Of a stretch of 64,000 nucleotides of DNA, positions 8,565 through 17,698 are shown piece by piece. Made by a program: the position numbers and the translations under genes. Below the pieces are notes generated by a model that searched no databases, had not been told where the DNA came from, and worked only from the letters and a program-made list of their open reading frames with translations. Every line of letters starts with the position of its first letter. The stretch's first letter is position 1. This DNA is from Acidihalobacter ferrooxydans (lineage in GTDB: Bacteria > Pseudomonadota > Gammaproteobacteria > DSM-5130 > Acidihalobacteraceae), in the NCBI RefSeq assembly GCF_001975725.1, contig NZ_CP019434.1, positions 620,001 through 684,000 of the forward strand, read 5' to 3'.

Positions 8565-9527
8565 TTAGAGCGCTTTCCACAGCGCGGTTAGTGTTTCGGC
8601 GAAAGCTGCCGAAGCTGGTGCTAATACGCGTCCCTTACGAACAGCGATTACGAGCTTGGCGTGCACAAGCTCTGGATCAGACAGGGGAACGGCAACTAGA
8701 TCTTGTTGTTCTGTATGTTGAATGGCGCCGATTCTAAACTGAAAGAAAATGGCCTGCGTCATGCGACAATAGCTTCTCATCATCTCAATGGAATTAGAGA
8801 CTAGAATTGGTTCAAGAGCGAACGATGTCTTGGCAAGTACGCGTTCGATCAGTCCTTGTACAGAAAGTGTCGAATCGGGCAGTGTAATCGGGTATTCAAG
8901 GCATTGTCGGAGTCTGATGCTGGCGCAGGTCGCAAGCGGGTGGTTCTGGTCAAGCACGGCACACAAAGGGTTTTCCACGCGGGATATGATTTTCATATCC
9001 CGGTGTTCTGGCAATTCGTGGCCTAACGCTATTTCGACCTCATCGGCAACAAGAGAGCGTGTGAGGTTGCGGTGTGTGTCGATCTGAACATGCAATCGTA
9101 CTCCGGGATATGTGGAGTGAAACGACGCGATGGCCCGAGGTAGTATGTTGGCAAGTGATTCGGAAGCGGCAATTTTGACTTGGCCGCGTACTAGGCCACG
9201 TAAATTTTCTATCTGCGACCCTACCAAATCCAGGTCAGTTAAGCTTCTGCGCACATAGCCTACAAACAACTCTCCTGCCGCGGTTAATCGGACGCCGCGG
9301 GGCAAACGCTCGAACAAGTCCGTGTCAAGCGTTGCTTCCAGTTCAAGAATGTGGCGATTCAGAGCGGAAGAGGCAATGTGTAGTGCTTCGGCCGCTTTTC
9401 GAATCGAACCGTGACGAGCAACTGCGTCTATGTATAAATACAAGCGTGGCGGGCGAATGCGATTTTTCGCTGAGCTATTGTGAGCAATGCTAGTTCGGTG
9501 CGTTTTGATTTGCTTACCGTCGTCCAT
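8565..9527 (-). CDS. LysR-type transcriptional regulator
   Basis: 320 residues. After a roughly 25-residue leader, the winged helix is plain: LYIDAVARHGSIRKAAEALHIASSALNRHILELEATLDTDLFERLPRGVRLTAAGELF. The rest is the effector-binding domain (QVKIAASESLANILPRAIASFHSTYPGVRL). It is transcribed in the same direction as the ABC/amidohydrolase operon, lies immediately upstream and is its likely activator; AtzR plays this role for cyanuric acid genes elsewhere. Base composition is visibly less GC-rich than the neighbours, consistent with horizontal acquisition. Confidence 0.88.
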   Translation of the reverse strand: MDDGKQIKTHRTSIAHNSSAKNRIRPPRLYLYIDAVARHGSIRKAAEALHIASSALNRHILELEATLDTDLFERLPRGVRLTAAGELFVGYVRRSLTDLDLVGSQIENLRGLVRGQVKIAASESLANILPRAIASFHSTYPGVRLHVQIDTHRNLTRSLVADEVEIALGHELPEHRDMKIISRVENPLCAVLDQNHPLATCASIRLRQCLEYPITLPDSTLSVQGLIERVLAKTSFALEPILVSNSIEMMRSYCRMTQAIFFQFRIGAIQHTEQQDLVAVPLSDPELVHAKLVIAVRKGRVLAPASAAFAETLTALWKAL

Positions 9528-9783
9528 GGTAACGTACGAGGTTCTGAAATTCGACGCTAAGCATAGTGCTCTATTGTTGCATTTCTAGACAAGTACTCAA
9601 CCCAATCTGCTTGTTGGGTGCGCTCGGTTGATAATGAGTTGGAACTCAAGCATGGTCATGAATTGATGCCGTGCTTTTGCCAATGGATACGCCGGTCGGC
9701 TCGATTTTTATGCGCGTGCTTGCTTTCAACCCCGTATGAAAGGCTATTCACGAGTCGGGGCAATTAAAACACGGGTTATAATC

Positions 9784-10182
9784 TCAGTCGCGCCCGCGAA
9801 ACTCGCGGAGCTGGCGTCGCTGGCGTTTGTCGGGCCGGCGTTGGGGCGCGGGTTCGGCCTGGCGTTGGAGCCGCCGGTCCTCGCGTAACGCGTCGCGCGC
9901 CGCGCGGCTGGCCGCAGTTTCAGTGTAGAGTTTCTGTGCCTCGACAGCCTGCCGACGCTGTGCGTCGAGCCCCGACACCGTGACGATGTAGCGCTCGTGG
10001 CCGCGTTGAACCGTCAACTCATCGCCCGGTCTAACCGCATGCGACGGCTTCACCCTCGCGCCATTGAGATGAACCTTGCCGCCGCCGACCGCCTGCGAGG
10101 CGAGGCTGCGGGTCTTGAAAAAGCGGGCGGCCCAGAGCCACTTGTCGAGCCGCATACCGGCGCTTTCATTGACCGTTGTCAT
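9784..10182 (-). CDS. hslR: Heat-shock protein 15, S4-domain RNA-binding protein
   Basis: 132 residues, as expected for Hsp15. The S4 domain begins at MRLDKWLWAARFFKTRSLASQAV and continues GGGKVHLNGARVKPSHAVRPGDEL. The C-terminus is very basic (RRPDKRQRRQLREFRGRD). Hsp15 binds stalled 50S subunits carrying nascent chain and tRNA and helps recycle them. The gene is divergent from the GST gene with a 41-bp gap. The 250 bp downstream, towards the LysR gene, are AT-rich with nothing recognised. Confidence 0.93.
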   Translation of the reverse strand: MTTVNESAGMRLDKWLWAARFFKTRSLASQAVGGGKVHLNGARVKPSHAVRPGDELTVQRGHERYIVTVSGLDAQRRQAVEAQKLYTETAASRAARDALREDRRLQRQAEPAPQRRPDKRQRRQLREFRGRD

Positions 10183-10223
10183 GCATACTTTCCGCTCGTG
10201 ACCACCGATATCCGAGGATTCCC

Positions 10224-10889
10224 ATGCATCTTGAGCTTATCAGTTTCAACCGCTGTCCCTTCGTTCAACGCAGCGTGATCACGCTGCTGCACAAACAGTC
10301 CGCCTACGACATCACGTACATTGATCTGGCCGCGCCGCCGGCCTGGTTTCTTGAAATTTCGCCTTTCGGACGCGTGCCGGCGTTGCGTGTGGACGGCGAG
10401 ACCGTACTGTTCGAATCCGCGATCATCAACGAATTCATCGACGACGTCACGCCCGGAACGCTGATGCCGGCCGATCCGCTGCTACGTGCGCAGAACCGCG
10501 GCTGGATTCAGTTCGGCGAACAATGCATCGGAGATCAGTATCAGCTGGGCAACGCGAAGGACGAAAAAACCTGGGACGATCTGCTTGAGCGTACGCACCG
10601 CAATCTGGGTAAGGTCGAGGCCATCCTTGGCGCTGGGCCTTACTTCAACGGCGCGGCATTTTCGCTGGTGGACGCGGCCTACGCGCCGCTGTTCATGCGC
10701 TATGCACTGGTGCGCGAACACCTGGATGTGATATCGACCGAGGATTACCCGCGCCTGCGCGCCTGGTCGGATGCGTTGCTGGCGCTGCCCGAGGTGCGCG
10801 ATTCTGTGGTCGAGAATTTCGCGGAGCTCTATCGGGCCTCCATCCGCGATCAGGGTGGCTATGGCGCGAGCGTGTTGACGCCGGGTTAA
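10224..10889 (+). CDS. Glutathione S-transferase family protein
   Basis: 221 residues: an N-terminal thioredoxin fold with FNRCPFVQRSV (omega-like CPF motif), SPFGRVPALRVDG carrying the conserved cis-Pro, and ETVLFESAIINEFIDD containing the Glu-Ser pair that binds the glutathione gamma-glutamyl group, followed by a helical C-terminal domain with FSLVDAAYAPLF. The start is set by GAGG six bases upstream. Its stop overlaps by 4 bases the stop of the convergent amine oxidase-like gene. The cysteine suggests thioltransferase or dehalogenase-type chemistry; the substrate is unknown. Confidence 0.88.
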   Translation: MHLELISFNRCPFVQRSVITLLHKQSAYDITYIDLAAPPAWFLEISPFGRVPALRVDGETVLFESAIINEFIDDVTPGTLMPADPLLRAQNRGWIQFGEQCIGDQYQLGNAKDEKTWDDLLERTHRNLGKVEAILGAGPYFNGAAFSLVDAAYAPLFMRYALVREHLDVISTEDYPRLRAWSDALLALPEVRDSVVENFAELYRASIRDQGGYGASVLTPG

Positions 10890-11887
10890 GTCGCGCCGCT
10901 CTCCAGCGCTGCTGCCAGGGCGACAGCGCTGAGCATCGCGCCTTCGACGCGTGGGGCAAGACACCAGTCGCCGCAGGCGAACAGGCCCGCCGCGGGGGCG
11001 GCCAGGAAGGGTTCGCCCACGGGGTTGATGGGCTCGGCCATGGGCCAGAAATGCGCCATGGCGACGGTCGGCGGCGGCAGCACAAGCCCGGCTGCGGTGG
11101 CGAATACCTGCCGCAGTGTGGTGACGACGTCGGGCGCGGGCAGAGTTGCATGCGCCGTGCTCCATTCCGGCGTTGCTTGCAGCACCCAGGCCTCGCGGGC
11201 GCTGCGCCCCGGTTTGCTGCTATTGCGTCCGCACCAGATCAGATCCTGGCCTTCCAGGTAGGCCTGGTCGAACGGCACCGGCAGCGGGGTGTCGTAACCG
11301 AGCATCACGGTCCAGCGCGGGCGCATCGCCACGTCGGCGGCGCGGGTCGCCAGTTCGGGTGCATGTGGCTCCAGCAGGCGCGCGGTCGTCGCGGGAGGCG
11401 CTGCGCAGACGACGCGCGCGAACGGTCCATGCCGCTGATGCAAGGTATCCACCAGCCACCAGTGACTGCCTTCGCGCGCGAGTTTGGTAATTTCGATACC
11501 CGCCCGGAAATCGAGCAGCGCGGCGAGCTGACCGGCCAGCGCGGCCATGGTGGGGGTGCCGACATGGCACGTCGCACCCAGATCGCGGGTCATGAAGTTG
11601 CCGTGATCGAGTTCCACTGTCCAGCCGTCCCAGCGCGCCAGGTAGCCTGCGGCCGTCCAGTCACGCAATCTGGCGTGCAGGTCCGGGTCAGTCACTATGC
11701 AATGCGGCGCGCCGCAGTCGAATTCGAAGCCGTTGCCGCGGCAGACCGCCAGGCGACCGCCGGGATGCAGATCGCGTTCGAACAGCACGACATCGCTGAA
11801 CAGGCTCAGATCCAGCGCGCAGAGCACGCCGGCGATGCCCGCGCCGATGACGGCCGTGCGCGGTGCGGCGTCAGCGTGGCCAGACAA
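10886..11887 (-). CDS. FAD-dependent amine oxidase/renalase-like protein
   Basis: 333 residues. The FAD-binding Rossmann motif is [15 protein letters not shown], followed by the Glu of [15 protein letters not shown] and a second flavin contact, [11 protein letters not shown]. The C-terminus has the family's [19 protein letters not shown], where the last FAD contact is made. It matches bacterial renalase-like NAD(P)/FAD oxidoreductases of unknown substrate. The start overlaps the end of the YcgN gene by 17 bases, so the two are probably co-transcribed and translationally coupled. Confidence 0.85.
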   Translation of the reverse strand: MSGHADAAPRTAVIGAGIAGVLCALDLSLFSDVVLFERDLHPGGRLAVCRGNGFEFDCGAPHCIVTDPDLHARLRDWTAAGYLARWDGWTVELDHGNFMTRDLGATCHVGTPTMAALAGQLAALLDFRAGIEITKLAREGSHWWLVDTLHQRHGPFARVVCAAPPATTARLLEPHAPELATRAADVAMRPRWTVMLGYDTPLPVPFDQAYLEGQDLIWCGRNSSKPGRSAREAWVLQATPEWSTAHATLPAPDVVTTLRQVFATAAGLVLPPPTVAMAHFWPMAEPINPVGEPFLAAPAAGLFACGDWCLAPRVEGAMLSAVALAAALESGAT

Positions 11888-12305
11888 CGATGTGGTCCTC
11901 GATATCGTCGGTCACGGCAGTTTCACTGACGCAGCGGTCGCGGGCCGAAATGCCGGCTGTGTGTACGCTTTCGGGATCGCCGGTCAGCAGCGGATGCCAG
12001 GCTGGCAGATCGCGGCCATCGGCGAGCAGGCGGTAGGCGCAGGTCGACGGCAGCCAGCCGAAATGTGGGATGTCCTCGACATGCAGCGCGAGGCAGTCCG
12101 ACACGCTGCTGAAGCGATTCGGATAATCGCGGCAACGACAGCTGTGGGTGTCGAGCAGGCGGCAGGCGACGTCGGTAAAATAGAACTCGCCGGTGTCCTC
12201 GTCTTCCAGTTTGTGCAGGCAACACCGGCCGCAGCCATCGCACAGCGATTCCCATTCCGTTTGCGTCATTTGCGCCAGCGTTTTGTGTCGCCAGAATGCA
12301 TCCAT
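11871..12305 (-). CDS. ycgN: YcgN/UPF0260 cysteine-cluster protein
   Basis: 144 residues, the normal family length. It begins [19 protein letters not shown] and contains [18 protein letters not shown], then the cysteine-rich stretch [24 protein letters not shown], probably a metal or Fe-S ligand set. The open frame runs far upstream to 13094, but that part is antisense to the GT-B-like gene and has no family similarity, so ATG 12305 is used. The molecular function is unknown in the family. Confidence 0.88.
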   Translation of the reverse strand: MDAFWRHKTLAQMTQTEWESLCDGCGRCCLHKLEDEDTGEFYFTDVACRLLDTHSCRCRDYPNRFSSVSDCLALHVEDIPHFGWLPSTCAYRLLADGRDLPAWHPLLTGDPESVHTAGISARDRCVSETAVTDDIEDHIVVWPR

Positions 12306-12443
12306 TGTGCCCAGCCCTGCGTGTGTGTCCGATGGAGTGCCGATTGTAGCAAGTCGGCGGCCGCGGGCCTGCGTCGCCGGACGGAGGAGGACGCGGTAAA
12401 CTGTCGGCTTCGACCTTAACACGCGACCACATGGAGCCCCCGA

Positions 12444-13043
12444 ATGCTGCCGGATTACACCCCAGACACCCGCCTGTGCGAACGGTTTCAGGAATTCCAC
12501 GACCGCAATCAATGGGTTTTTTACGTGCCGTACACCGGGAGCGCAGAGGAGGAGGCCAGGGCCTATGGTCTGCTGTTTGAAGTCCTGCGCAAGAAAACGG
12601 CGATCATGATGATCACGCCAGCGGACCCGGAACGCTACGTGCCGGTGTACCAGGATGCGCTCAAGTACCGTCTGCCGACGATCCGTCACAGCCGCCTGTA
12701 TACCTCGAAAGTACCCAAGAACAACCGCGTGTATTTCATCGAGGAAGTTGAGCCGGTACGCGACTTTTACGCCTGCGCCGGGATGGTCATCCCCGGCGGC
12801 ACGCTCAGCGCCGACAGCACGACGACCCCCGATCTGGTTACGCCGATACTCGCCGGCAAGCCGGTGCTGGTCGGCCCTCATCGGGAGGACCCGGTGGTGC
12901 AGGAGGCGGTGGCCGCCGACGTGGTGCGCATGGCTGATGATGTCGAAGGCTTGGCCGAAGTGACCCGCGCGTTGTTCGCAGACCCGGATGCGGTCGTCGA
13001 GCAGGTTGCCGCCGCGCGTGCCTGGCTGGAACAACGCGGCTGA
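12444..13043 (+). CDS. Standalone WaaA (Kdo transferase)-like C-terminal GT-B domain
   Basis: 199 residues. It resembles only the C-terminal, nucleotide-sugar-binding half of lipid A Kdo transferase: [17 protein letters not shown] corresponds to the GSTHEGEE region, [13 protein letters not shown] to VPRHPERF, and [15 protein letters not shown] plus [15 protein letters not shown] to the AFVGGS and PVLMGPH region. The NPLEP segment that contacts the sugar nucleotide is replaced by TTTPDLVTP, and the whole acceptor-binding N-terminal half is absent. GGAG seven bases before the ATG argues for a real gene rather than a decayed one. It may be a regulatory or partner subunit. The catalytic role is uncertain. 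Confidence 0.65.
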   Translation: MLPDYTPDTRLCERFQEFHDRNQWVFYVPYTGSAEEEARAYGLLFEVLRKKTAIMMITPADPERYVPVYQDALKYRLPTIRHSRLYTSKVPKNNRVYFIEEVEPVRDFYACAGMVIPGGTLSADSTTTPDLVTPILAGKPVLVGPHREDPVVQEAVAADVVRMADDVEGLAEVTRALFADPDAVVEQVAAARAWLEQRG

Positions 13044-13137
13044 TGCGTCGCGCCTGAACGGTCGGGCTGCGGTCCGCAAACGCGGGTCTGCCACGTATCC
13101 TGATGGACTTGCGTATCAAGAACGGCTTAGCGCGCTG

Positions 13138-13231
13138 GCCGTGTGTCGGATTAGGTTGATGAGGGCGGGGCCAGTGGGAAATGAATCCATTGCCCATCGC
13201 CGCAGCTGATCTTTCCGAGTCTGACATCCCG
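13138..13231 (-). repeat. Dispersed repeat family B, copy B2 (internally deleted)
   Basis: CATCGCCGCAGCTGATCTTT followed by CCGAGTCTGACATCCC matches one end of family B read in reverse. An upstream piece, CGTGTGTCGGATTAGG, matches the other terminus, with about 70 bp of interior missing. It ends 2 bases before the stop codon of ptsP. Confidence 0.5.
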
Positions 13232-13233
13232 GT

Positions 13234-15555
13234 CTAGCGCTTGCCCGGGCGAACCAGTCCGCCCAGGCCGGCCTCGATCAGCGCGTCGTCGAGCAGTTCC
13301 CTGACGTGCAGCGGATCTTCCAGTCGCAGTGCTTCCTCGAACAGCGCTCTCGCCCGTACCCGCGTGAAACTGCGGATGACCCATTTCACCCGCGTCAGGC
13401 CTGCCACGCTCACGCTCAGCGCGTCGTAACCCATCCCGAGCAGCAGAATGACGGCCGCCGGGTCGCCGGCCATCTCGCCGCAGACGTAGATCGGCTTACC
13501 GGCGCGATGGGCTCCTTCGCAGGCTTGCTGGAGGGCTTGCAGAACCGCCGGGTGCAACGGATGGTAAAGCGAGGCGACGCGGGTGTTGTTGCGATCCACG
13601 GCAAGCAGGTATTGCACCAGATCGTTGGTGCCGACGCTCAGGTAATCGACCCGCCGCGCCAGGGCCTCGGCCAGATATACCGCCGAGGGCACTTCGATCA
13701 TCACGCCGCGCTGCGGTACGCCGATGCTGGCGCCTTCTTCGAGCAGTTCGTCGCGCGCGCGGGTCAGCAGTTCGTTCGCTTCGTCGACTTCGGCCACATT
13801 GCTGATCATCGGGAACAGGATGCGCAGGTTGTCCAGGCCGTCGCTGGCGCGCAGCATGGCGCGCGTCTGGGTCAGGAACAGTTCGGGGTGATCCAGCGTA
13901 ATGCGGATGCCGCGCCAGCCGAGGAACGGGTTGTCTTCGCGCACGGGAAAATACGCCAGTGGCTTGTCACCTCCGATATCGAGCGTGCGCAGAGTAACCG
14001 GCCGCGGATGGAAGGCCTGTAACATCTGCCGATAGGTGGGAATCTGTTCCTCTTCCGATGGAAAGCGGTCACGCACCATGTATGGGAATTCGGTGCGGTA
14101 CAGCCCGACGCCTTCGGCGCCGGATTTGAGGGCCGGCTCGACGTCGGCGAGCAGACCGCTGTTGACGTAAATCGGCAGGGTTACGCCATCCAGCGTGATC
14201 GCAGGCTTGCTCGCCAGGCCGCTCAGGTCTCTGGCGAGTTCGCGCTCTTCGCGCGCTAGGCGCGTGAACTCGCGCCGTACCTGACGACCGGGCTGCACGA
14301 ACAGGCGGCCGCCGTAGCCGTCGACGATCACTTCGCGGCCGTCCAGCCGCCCCACCGGCAGGTTCTCCGCGCCCATCACGGCCGGGATGCCGAGGGCGCG
14401 GGCGAGGATCGCCACATGCGAGGAACTCGATCCGCGCGCGGAGACTACGCCGATCAGGCATTCGGGCGGGACTTCGGCCAGTTGCGAGGCGGACACGTCA
14501 TCGCCGATCAGCACGGTGTTTTCGCGGTACGGCGTTTCGCCGCGCTCCTGGGCCAGTAATTGCGACAGAATGCGTCGGCCGAGATCGCGGATATCGGCCG
14601 CACGCTCGCGCAGGTAAGCGTCGTCCATTTCCTCGAAGGTGCGCGCGTACTTGCGCACCGTGTCGCGCAGGGCCGTGGGCGCCCACGCGCCTTCTTCAAT
14701 GCGCTGGACCGTGCCGCCGATGAGATGATCGCTGTCGAGCATCATCGCGTATGCGTCGAACAGCGTCTGTTCCTCGGCCGGCAGGGCGCGGACCATGCGT
14801 TGGCGGATCTGGGCCAATTCCTCGCGGACATCCTCGACCGCGTGTTCAAAGGCGGCGATTTCTTCCTCTATGTCGTCGGCGCTGCGATCCGGAACCTTCT
14901 CCAGGTCGGCCTGTGCATAGACCACGCGCGCGGTGCCGATCGCCACGCCGGGCGAGCCGCCGAGGCCGCGGATGATGAGGTCGGTGGGCAGTTCGCCGCG
15001 CAGCAGGCGCTGGATTTCGCCGGACAGTTCGGCCTGGCGGATCGCCACTGCCACTTGCACCGCCAGGGTGGAGAGGAAGGCGACCGCCGATTCGCCGAAG
15101 CCGCGGCGGGCGCGTTTCTGCACCACCAGCACGCCGAGCACGCGGCGCTGGTGGATGATCGGCACGCCAAGGAAGGCGTGGTAGCGCTGTTCGCCGGTTT
15201 CGGGGAAGTATCTGTAGCGGGCGTGTTGCGGCGCATCGTCCAGATTGACCGGTTCGGCGCGCTGGGCGACCAGCCCGACCAGACCTTCCTCGAAGCTCAG
15301 TCGCACCTTACCGACGGCGGTTGCGTTCAGCCCTTCGGTGGCCATCAGCACGAGATGTTCGCTGCCCGGCATGACGAGGTATACCGAGCACACGTTGACC
15401 TTCAGCGCCGTGCGGATATTCGCCACCAGGATGGCGAGCGCGTCGCTCATCGAAGCCGCGGAGCCGACCTCCTCGACGATGCGCTGCAAGGTTTTGAGCA
15501 AGGGTGACGCCTGTGCGCCGGGCCCTGCTTTGCCCGTGTGTTCATCAAGAGACAC
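13234..15555 (-). CDS. ptsP: GAF-domain PEP-protein phosphotransferase, nitrogen PTS enzyme I
   Basis: 773 residues, close to the 748 of E. coli PtsP. An N-terminal GAF domain (about 10-165: [27 protein letters not shown]) is followed by the PEP-utiliser N-domain, the swivelling domain with the phospho-His segment [23 protein letters not shown], and the PEP-binding TIM barrel ([41 protein letters not shown]). It starts the PtsP-NPr-EIIANtr phosphorelay, which senses nitrogen status through the GAF domain. The GTG start at 15555 overlaps the rppH stop by 11 bases; the longer frame to 15744 is antisense noise over rppH. The rppH-ptsP order is conserved in gammaproteobacteria. Confidence 0.93.
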   Translation of the reverse strand: MSLDEHTGKAGPGAQASPLLKTLQRIVEEVGSAASMSDALAILVANIRTALKVNVCSVYLVMPGSEHLVLMATEGLNATAVGKVRLSFEEGLVGLVAQRAEPVNLDDAPQHARYRYFPETGEQRYHAFLGVPIIHQRRVLGVLVVQKRARRGFGESAVAFLSTLAVQVAVAIRQAELSGEIQRLLRGELPTDLIIRGLGGSPGVAIGTARVVYAQADLEKVPDRSADDIEEEIAAFEHAVEDVREELAQIRQRMVRALPAEEQTLFDAYAMMLDSDHLIGGTVQRIEEGAWAPTALRDTVRKYARTFEEMDDAYLRERAADIRDLGRRILSQLLAQERGETPYRENTVLIGDDVSASQLAEVPPECLIGVVSARGSSSSHVAILARALGIPAVMGAENLPVGRLDGREVIVDGYGGRLFVQPGRQVRREFTRLAREERELARDLSGLASKPAITLDGVTLPIYVNSGLLADVEPALKSGAEGVGLYRTEFPYMVRDRFPSEEEQIPTYRQMLQAFHPRPVTLRTLDIGGDKPLAYFPVREDNPFLGWRGIRITLDHPELFLTQTRAMLRASDGLDNLRILFPMISNVAEVDEANELLTRARDELLEEGASIGVPQRGVMIEVPSAVYLAEALARRVDYLSVGTNDLVQYLLAVDRNNTRVASLYHPLHPAVLQALQQACEGAHRAGKPIYVCGEMAGDPAAVILLLGMGYDALSVSVAGLTRVKWVIRSFTRVRARALFEEALRLEDPLHVRELLDDALIEAGLGGLVRPGKR

Positions 15556-16060
15556 GATGCGGCATTTCCACGCTCCGAGCGCGCTCGTCGCCGAACAGCA
15601 GCGGTTCGAGTTCGCGCAGCGCGCGCTCGTACACGCGACGTTTGAAGGAAACCACCTCGCTGGCCGGAAGCCAGTAATCGACCCAGCGCCAGCCGTCGAA
15701 CTCGGGTTTGTGCGTGGAGCACAGGTTGAAACACGCGTCGTCACCGCGCAGATGGAGCAGAAACCAGACCTGTTTCTGGCCGATACAGATCGGATGCGAA
15801 TGGCGGCGGATCATGCGCCGCGGCAAGCGGTAGCGCAGCCAGCCCCGCGTGCGGCCGGCAATTTCGACGTGACAGGACTCCAGGCCGGTTTCTTCCCAGA
15901 GCTCGCGATACAGCGCATCTTCGGCGGATTCGTACGAGCGGATGCCGCCCTGCGGGAACTGCCAGGCGCGCTGGCCGATGCGCTTGCCCCAGAATACGTG
16001 GCCGTCGGAGTTGCTGAGAATGATCCCTACGTTAGGTCGAAAGCCGTCTGAATCAATCAC
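15545..16060 (-). CDS. rppH: RNA pyrophosphohydrolase (Nudix)
   Basis: 171 residues from the GTG start, against 176 in E. coli. [20 protein letters not shown] is the family N-terminus and AGGGG precedes the GTG by 7 bases, so the longer frame to 16126 is rejected. The Nudix box is [23 protein letters not shown] with the catalytic REXXEE-type glutamates present. RppH removes pyrophosphate from mRNA 5' ends to trigger RNase E decay. It is followed directly by ptsP, which overlaps its end. Confidence 0.95.
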   Translation of the reverse strand: MIDSDGFRPNVGIILSNSDGHVFWGKRIGQRAWQFPQGGIRSYESAEDALYRELWEETGLESCHVEIAGRTRGWLRYRLPRRMIRRHSHPICIGQKQVWFLLHLRGDDACFNLCSTHKPEFDGWRWVDYWLPASEVVSFKRRVYERALRELEPLLFGDERARSVEMPHRVS

Positions 16061-16213
16061 TTGCAAACCCCTGATGTGCATGTCCGAACAGCTGTCATTC
16101 TTCCACAAGCAGGCCGTCTTCGGCAAATGCGCGCGTCCGCATCCATGGGTCGGATAGGGGGCTGGCTGCTGGTAGAATCAGCGCTCGATTGATCAACGCC
16201 GGAAGTGAACCGC

Positions 16214-16891
16214 ATGGGACTTGCCCTGTTCGACCTCGACAATACACTGCTCAGCGGCGACAGCGATTACGAGTGGGGCCGCTTTCTGGCGGACATCGGC
16301 GCTGTCGATCGCGAGCAGTACGCCCGTACCAACGCGCGCTTTCATGCCGACTATCTGGCCGGTCGGCTCGATATCCATGCTTTCTCGCGGTTTTCCTTCA
16401 CACCGCTGGCGGAAAATCCGCCGGGCGTGCTGCAAGCCTGGCGCGCGCAGTTTCTGGAAGAGCGCATCCGGCCACTGGTCGGCGCGCCGGCCCTGGCGCT
16501 GGTGGAAAAGCATCGGGCCGCTGGTGATACGCTGATGATCATCACGGCGACCAACAGTTTCGTTACGCGGCCGATTGCCGATCTGTTCGGTGTGGCGCAC
16601 CTCATTGCGACCGAGCCCAAGCGCGTGGGCGAGCGTTTCGTGCCCGAAATCGAAGGGATACCCGCTTTTCAGGAGGGCAAGGTGCTGCGTCTGCAGGCGT
16701 GGCTGGAGGCGCATCCCGAGCTTGACGGCGAACGCTGGTTCTACAGCGATTCGCGCAACGACGTGCCGCTGTTGGAGCGCGTCGATCACCCCGTGGCCGT
16801 CGATCCCGATGAGACCCTCGCACAGATCGCCGCAGAACGCGGTTGGCCGGTTATCAGCCTGCACGGCGGGCCGGCGCAGGCACCGCGCTGA
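16214..16891 (+). CDS. HAD-IB family phosphatase
   Basis: 225 residues with all HAD motifs: LALFDLDNTLL (nucleophile Asp and acid/base Asp), MIITATNSF (motif II Thr/Ser), the Lys of FQEGKVLRL, and YSDSRNDVPLL (motif III/IV metal aspartates). The cap between motifs I and II is helical, as in phosphoserine-phosphatase-like HAD-IB enzymes. GGAAG lies eight bases before ATG 16214; a GTG at 16205 is possible. It is divergent from rppH. The physiological substrate is unknown; histidinol-phosphate or phosphoserine-like substrates are typical of the group. Confidence 0.85.
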   Translation: MGLALFDLDNTLLSGDSDYEWGRFLADIGAVDREQYARTNARFHADYLAGRLDIHAFSRFSFTPLAENPPGVLQAWRAQFLEERIRPLVGAPALALVEKHRAAGDTLMIITATNSFVTRPIADLFGVAHLIATEPKRVGERFVPEIEGIPAFQEGKVLRLQAWLEAHPELDGERWFYSDSRNDVPLLERVDHPVAVDPDETLAQIAAERGWPVISLHGGPAQAPR

Positions 16892-16911
16892 CAACCTGGA
16901 TGATGCACGGT

Positions 16912-16933
16912 GCAGGCGACGCCCTCCGCCTGC
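16912..16933. terminator. Hairpin between convergent genes
   Basis: A 7-bp perfect stem (GCAGGCG paired with CGCCTGC) with an 8-base loop sits between the end of the HAD gene and the end of the gene at 17007-17444. It has no U-run and may serve both strands weakly. Confidence 0.35.
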
Positions 16934-17006
16934 GACGCACGAATGCAGGCGGTGAATGCAGGCGCTATATCGCGCAAGCGCGGTCTGGGCGGCGGGTGAA
17001 GTGTGT

Positions 17007-17444
17007 TCAGGCGAACGCCGCGGCGATGCTCAGCACCCGCCGGCCGGCGGGCGTTTCGTCCTTGCCGGCATCACGCACGGCATCCGCCAGGCCGACAAAG
17101 AACTCCGGCAGGGCCTGAATCAACTGCTGCTTGCGCAGCCGGGCCACGCCGTAGATCGGCCACATCGGGCGCAGTGAACCGTTCGGCAGGCCGTCGCAAA
17201 CCTTCAGTCCCCAGCCTTCTTCGGTCACGTTCCAGACATGGTGGCGCACTGCGAGGCGGAAGACATGTTCGGCCTGCATGTCGCGCATGCCGACGCCGGG
17301 GCCGATGTGCTCGACGCGCAGTACCTCGGCCAGTTCGCTCATCTCGGTGTCCAACTCGCGCAAGGCGGCGTCCAGCTCGGCAGTGATCCGCACCTGTTCG
17401 GCGTGTGCCTGACCGGCGAGAAATTCGATGGTTTTCTGTTCCAT
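17007..17444 (-). CDS. Uncharacterised protein downstream of rubredoxin
   Basis: 145 residues, soluble, with no signal peptide. The N-terminal part (EQKTIEFLAGQAHAEQVRIT, then LDAALRELDTEMSELAEVLR) is amphipathic helix, possibly a coiled coil. The central part, RHHVWNVTEEGWGLKVCDGL, is followed by PMWPIYGVARLRKQQLIQALPEFF. I do not recognise the family. The ATG at 17444 lies 17 bases after the rubredoxin stop on the same strand, so the pair is probably an operon. One Cys and a His pair are present but no redox motif. Confidence 0.7.
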   Translation of the reverse strand: MEQKTIEFLAGQAHAEQVRITAELDAALRELDTEMSELAEVLRVEHIGPGVGMRDMQAEHVFRLAVRHHVWNVTEEGWGLKVCDGLPNGSLRPMWPIYGVARLRKQQLIQALPEFFVGLADAVRDAGKDETPAGRRVLSIAAAFA

Positions 17445-17461
17445 GTCCGATTCTCGCCCGC

Positions 17462-17626
17462 TCAAATCTCGATCATTTCGAAGTCTTCCTTGCTCGCGCC
17501 GCAGTCCGGACACGTCCAGGTCAGCGGCACATCGTCCCAGCGCGTGCCCGGCGCGATGCCCTCATCGGGCAGGCCCTTGGCCTCGTCGTAAATGAATCCG
17601 CAAATTACACACATATATTGTTTCAC
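17462..17626 (-). CDS. Rubredoxin
   Basis: 54 residues: [20 protein letters not shown], then a middle containing [20 protein letters not shown]. The two CxxC knuckles (CVIC and CPDC) bind a single Fe(SCys)4 centre; length and aromatic core are classical. Rubredoxin is a small cytoplasmic one-electron carrier, for example for alkane hydroxylase or for oxygen and peroxide reduction. The GTG start at 17626 has AGGAG at ideal spacing. The gene is divergent from thiD, an arrangement seen in many gammaproteobacteria. Confidence 0.97.
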   Translation of the reverse strand: MKQYMCVICGFIYDEAKGLPDEGIAPGTRWDDVPLTWTCPDCGASKEDFEMIEI

Positions 17627-17698
17627 CGAACTCTCCTGGCATCGAATGCAAGCAAGGCGCTATTCTCCACACTTGCCTCGTGATGCGTAACCCCCACC

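Noticed and set aside
9528-9783. Possible tRNA or small RNA in the AT-rich gap between LysR and hslR
   Set aside because: Some short inverted repeats are present, but no cloverleaf, T-loop or terminator with U-run could be built.
12306-13094. Upstream extension of the YcgN frame to 13094
   Set aside because: It is antisense to the WaaA-like gene, and family members start at MDAFW-like sequence; the shorter start at 12305 fits.
15556-15744. Upstream extension of the ptsP frame
   Set aside because: It overlaps rppH out of frame with low-quality sequence; PtsP homologues begin just before the GAF domain.
17627-17698. TPP riboswitch upstream of thiD
   Set aside because: The leader is only 72 bp and lacks the conserved CUGAGA and ACCUGA-type elements.
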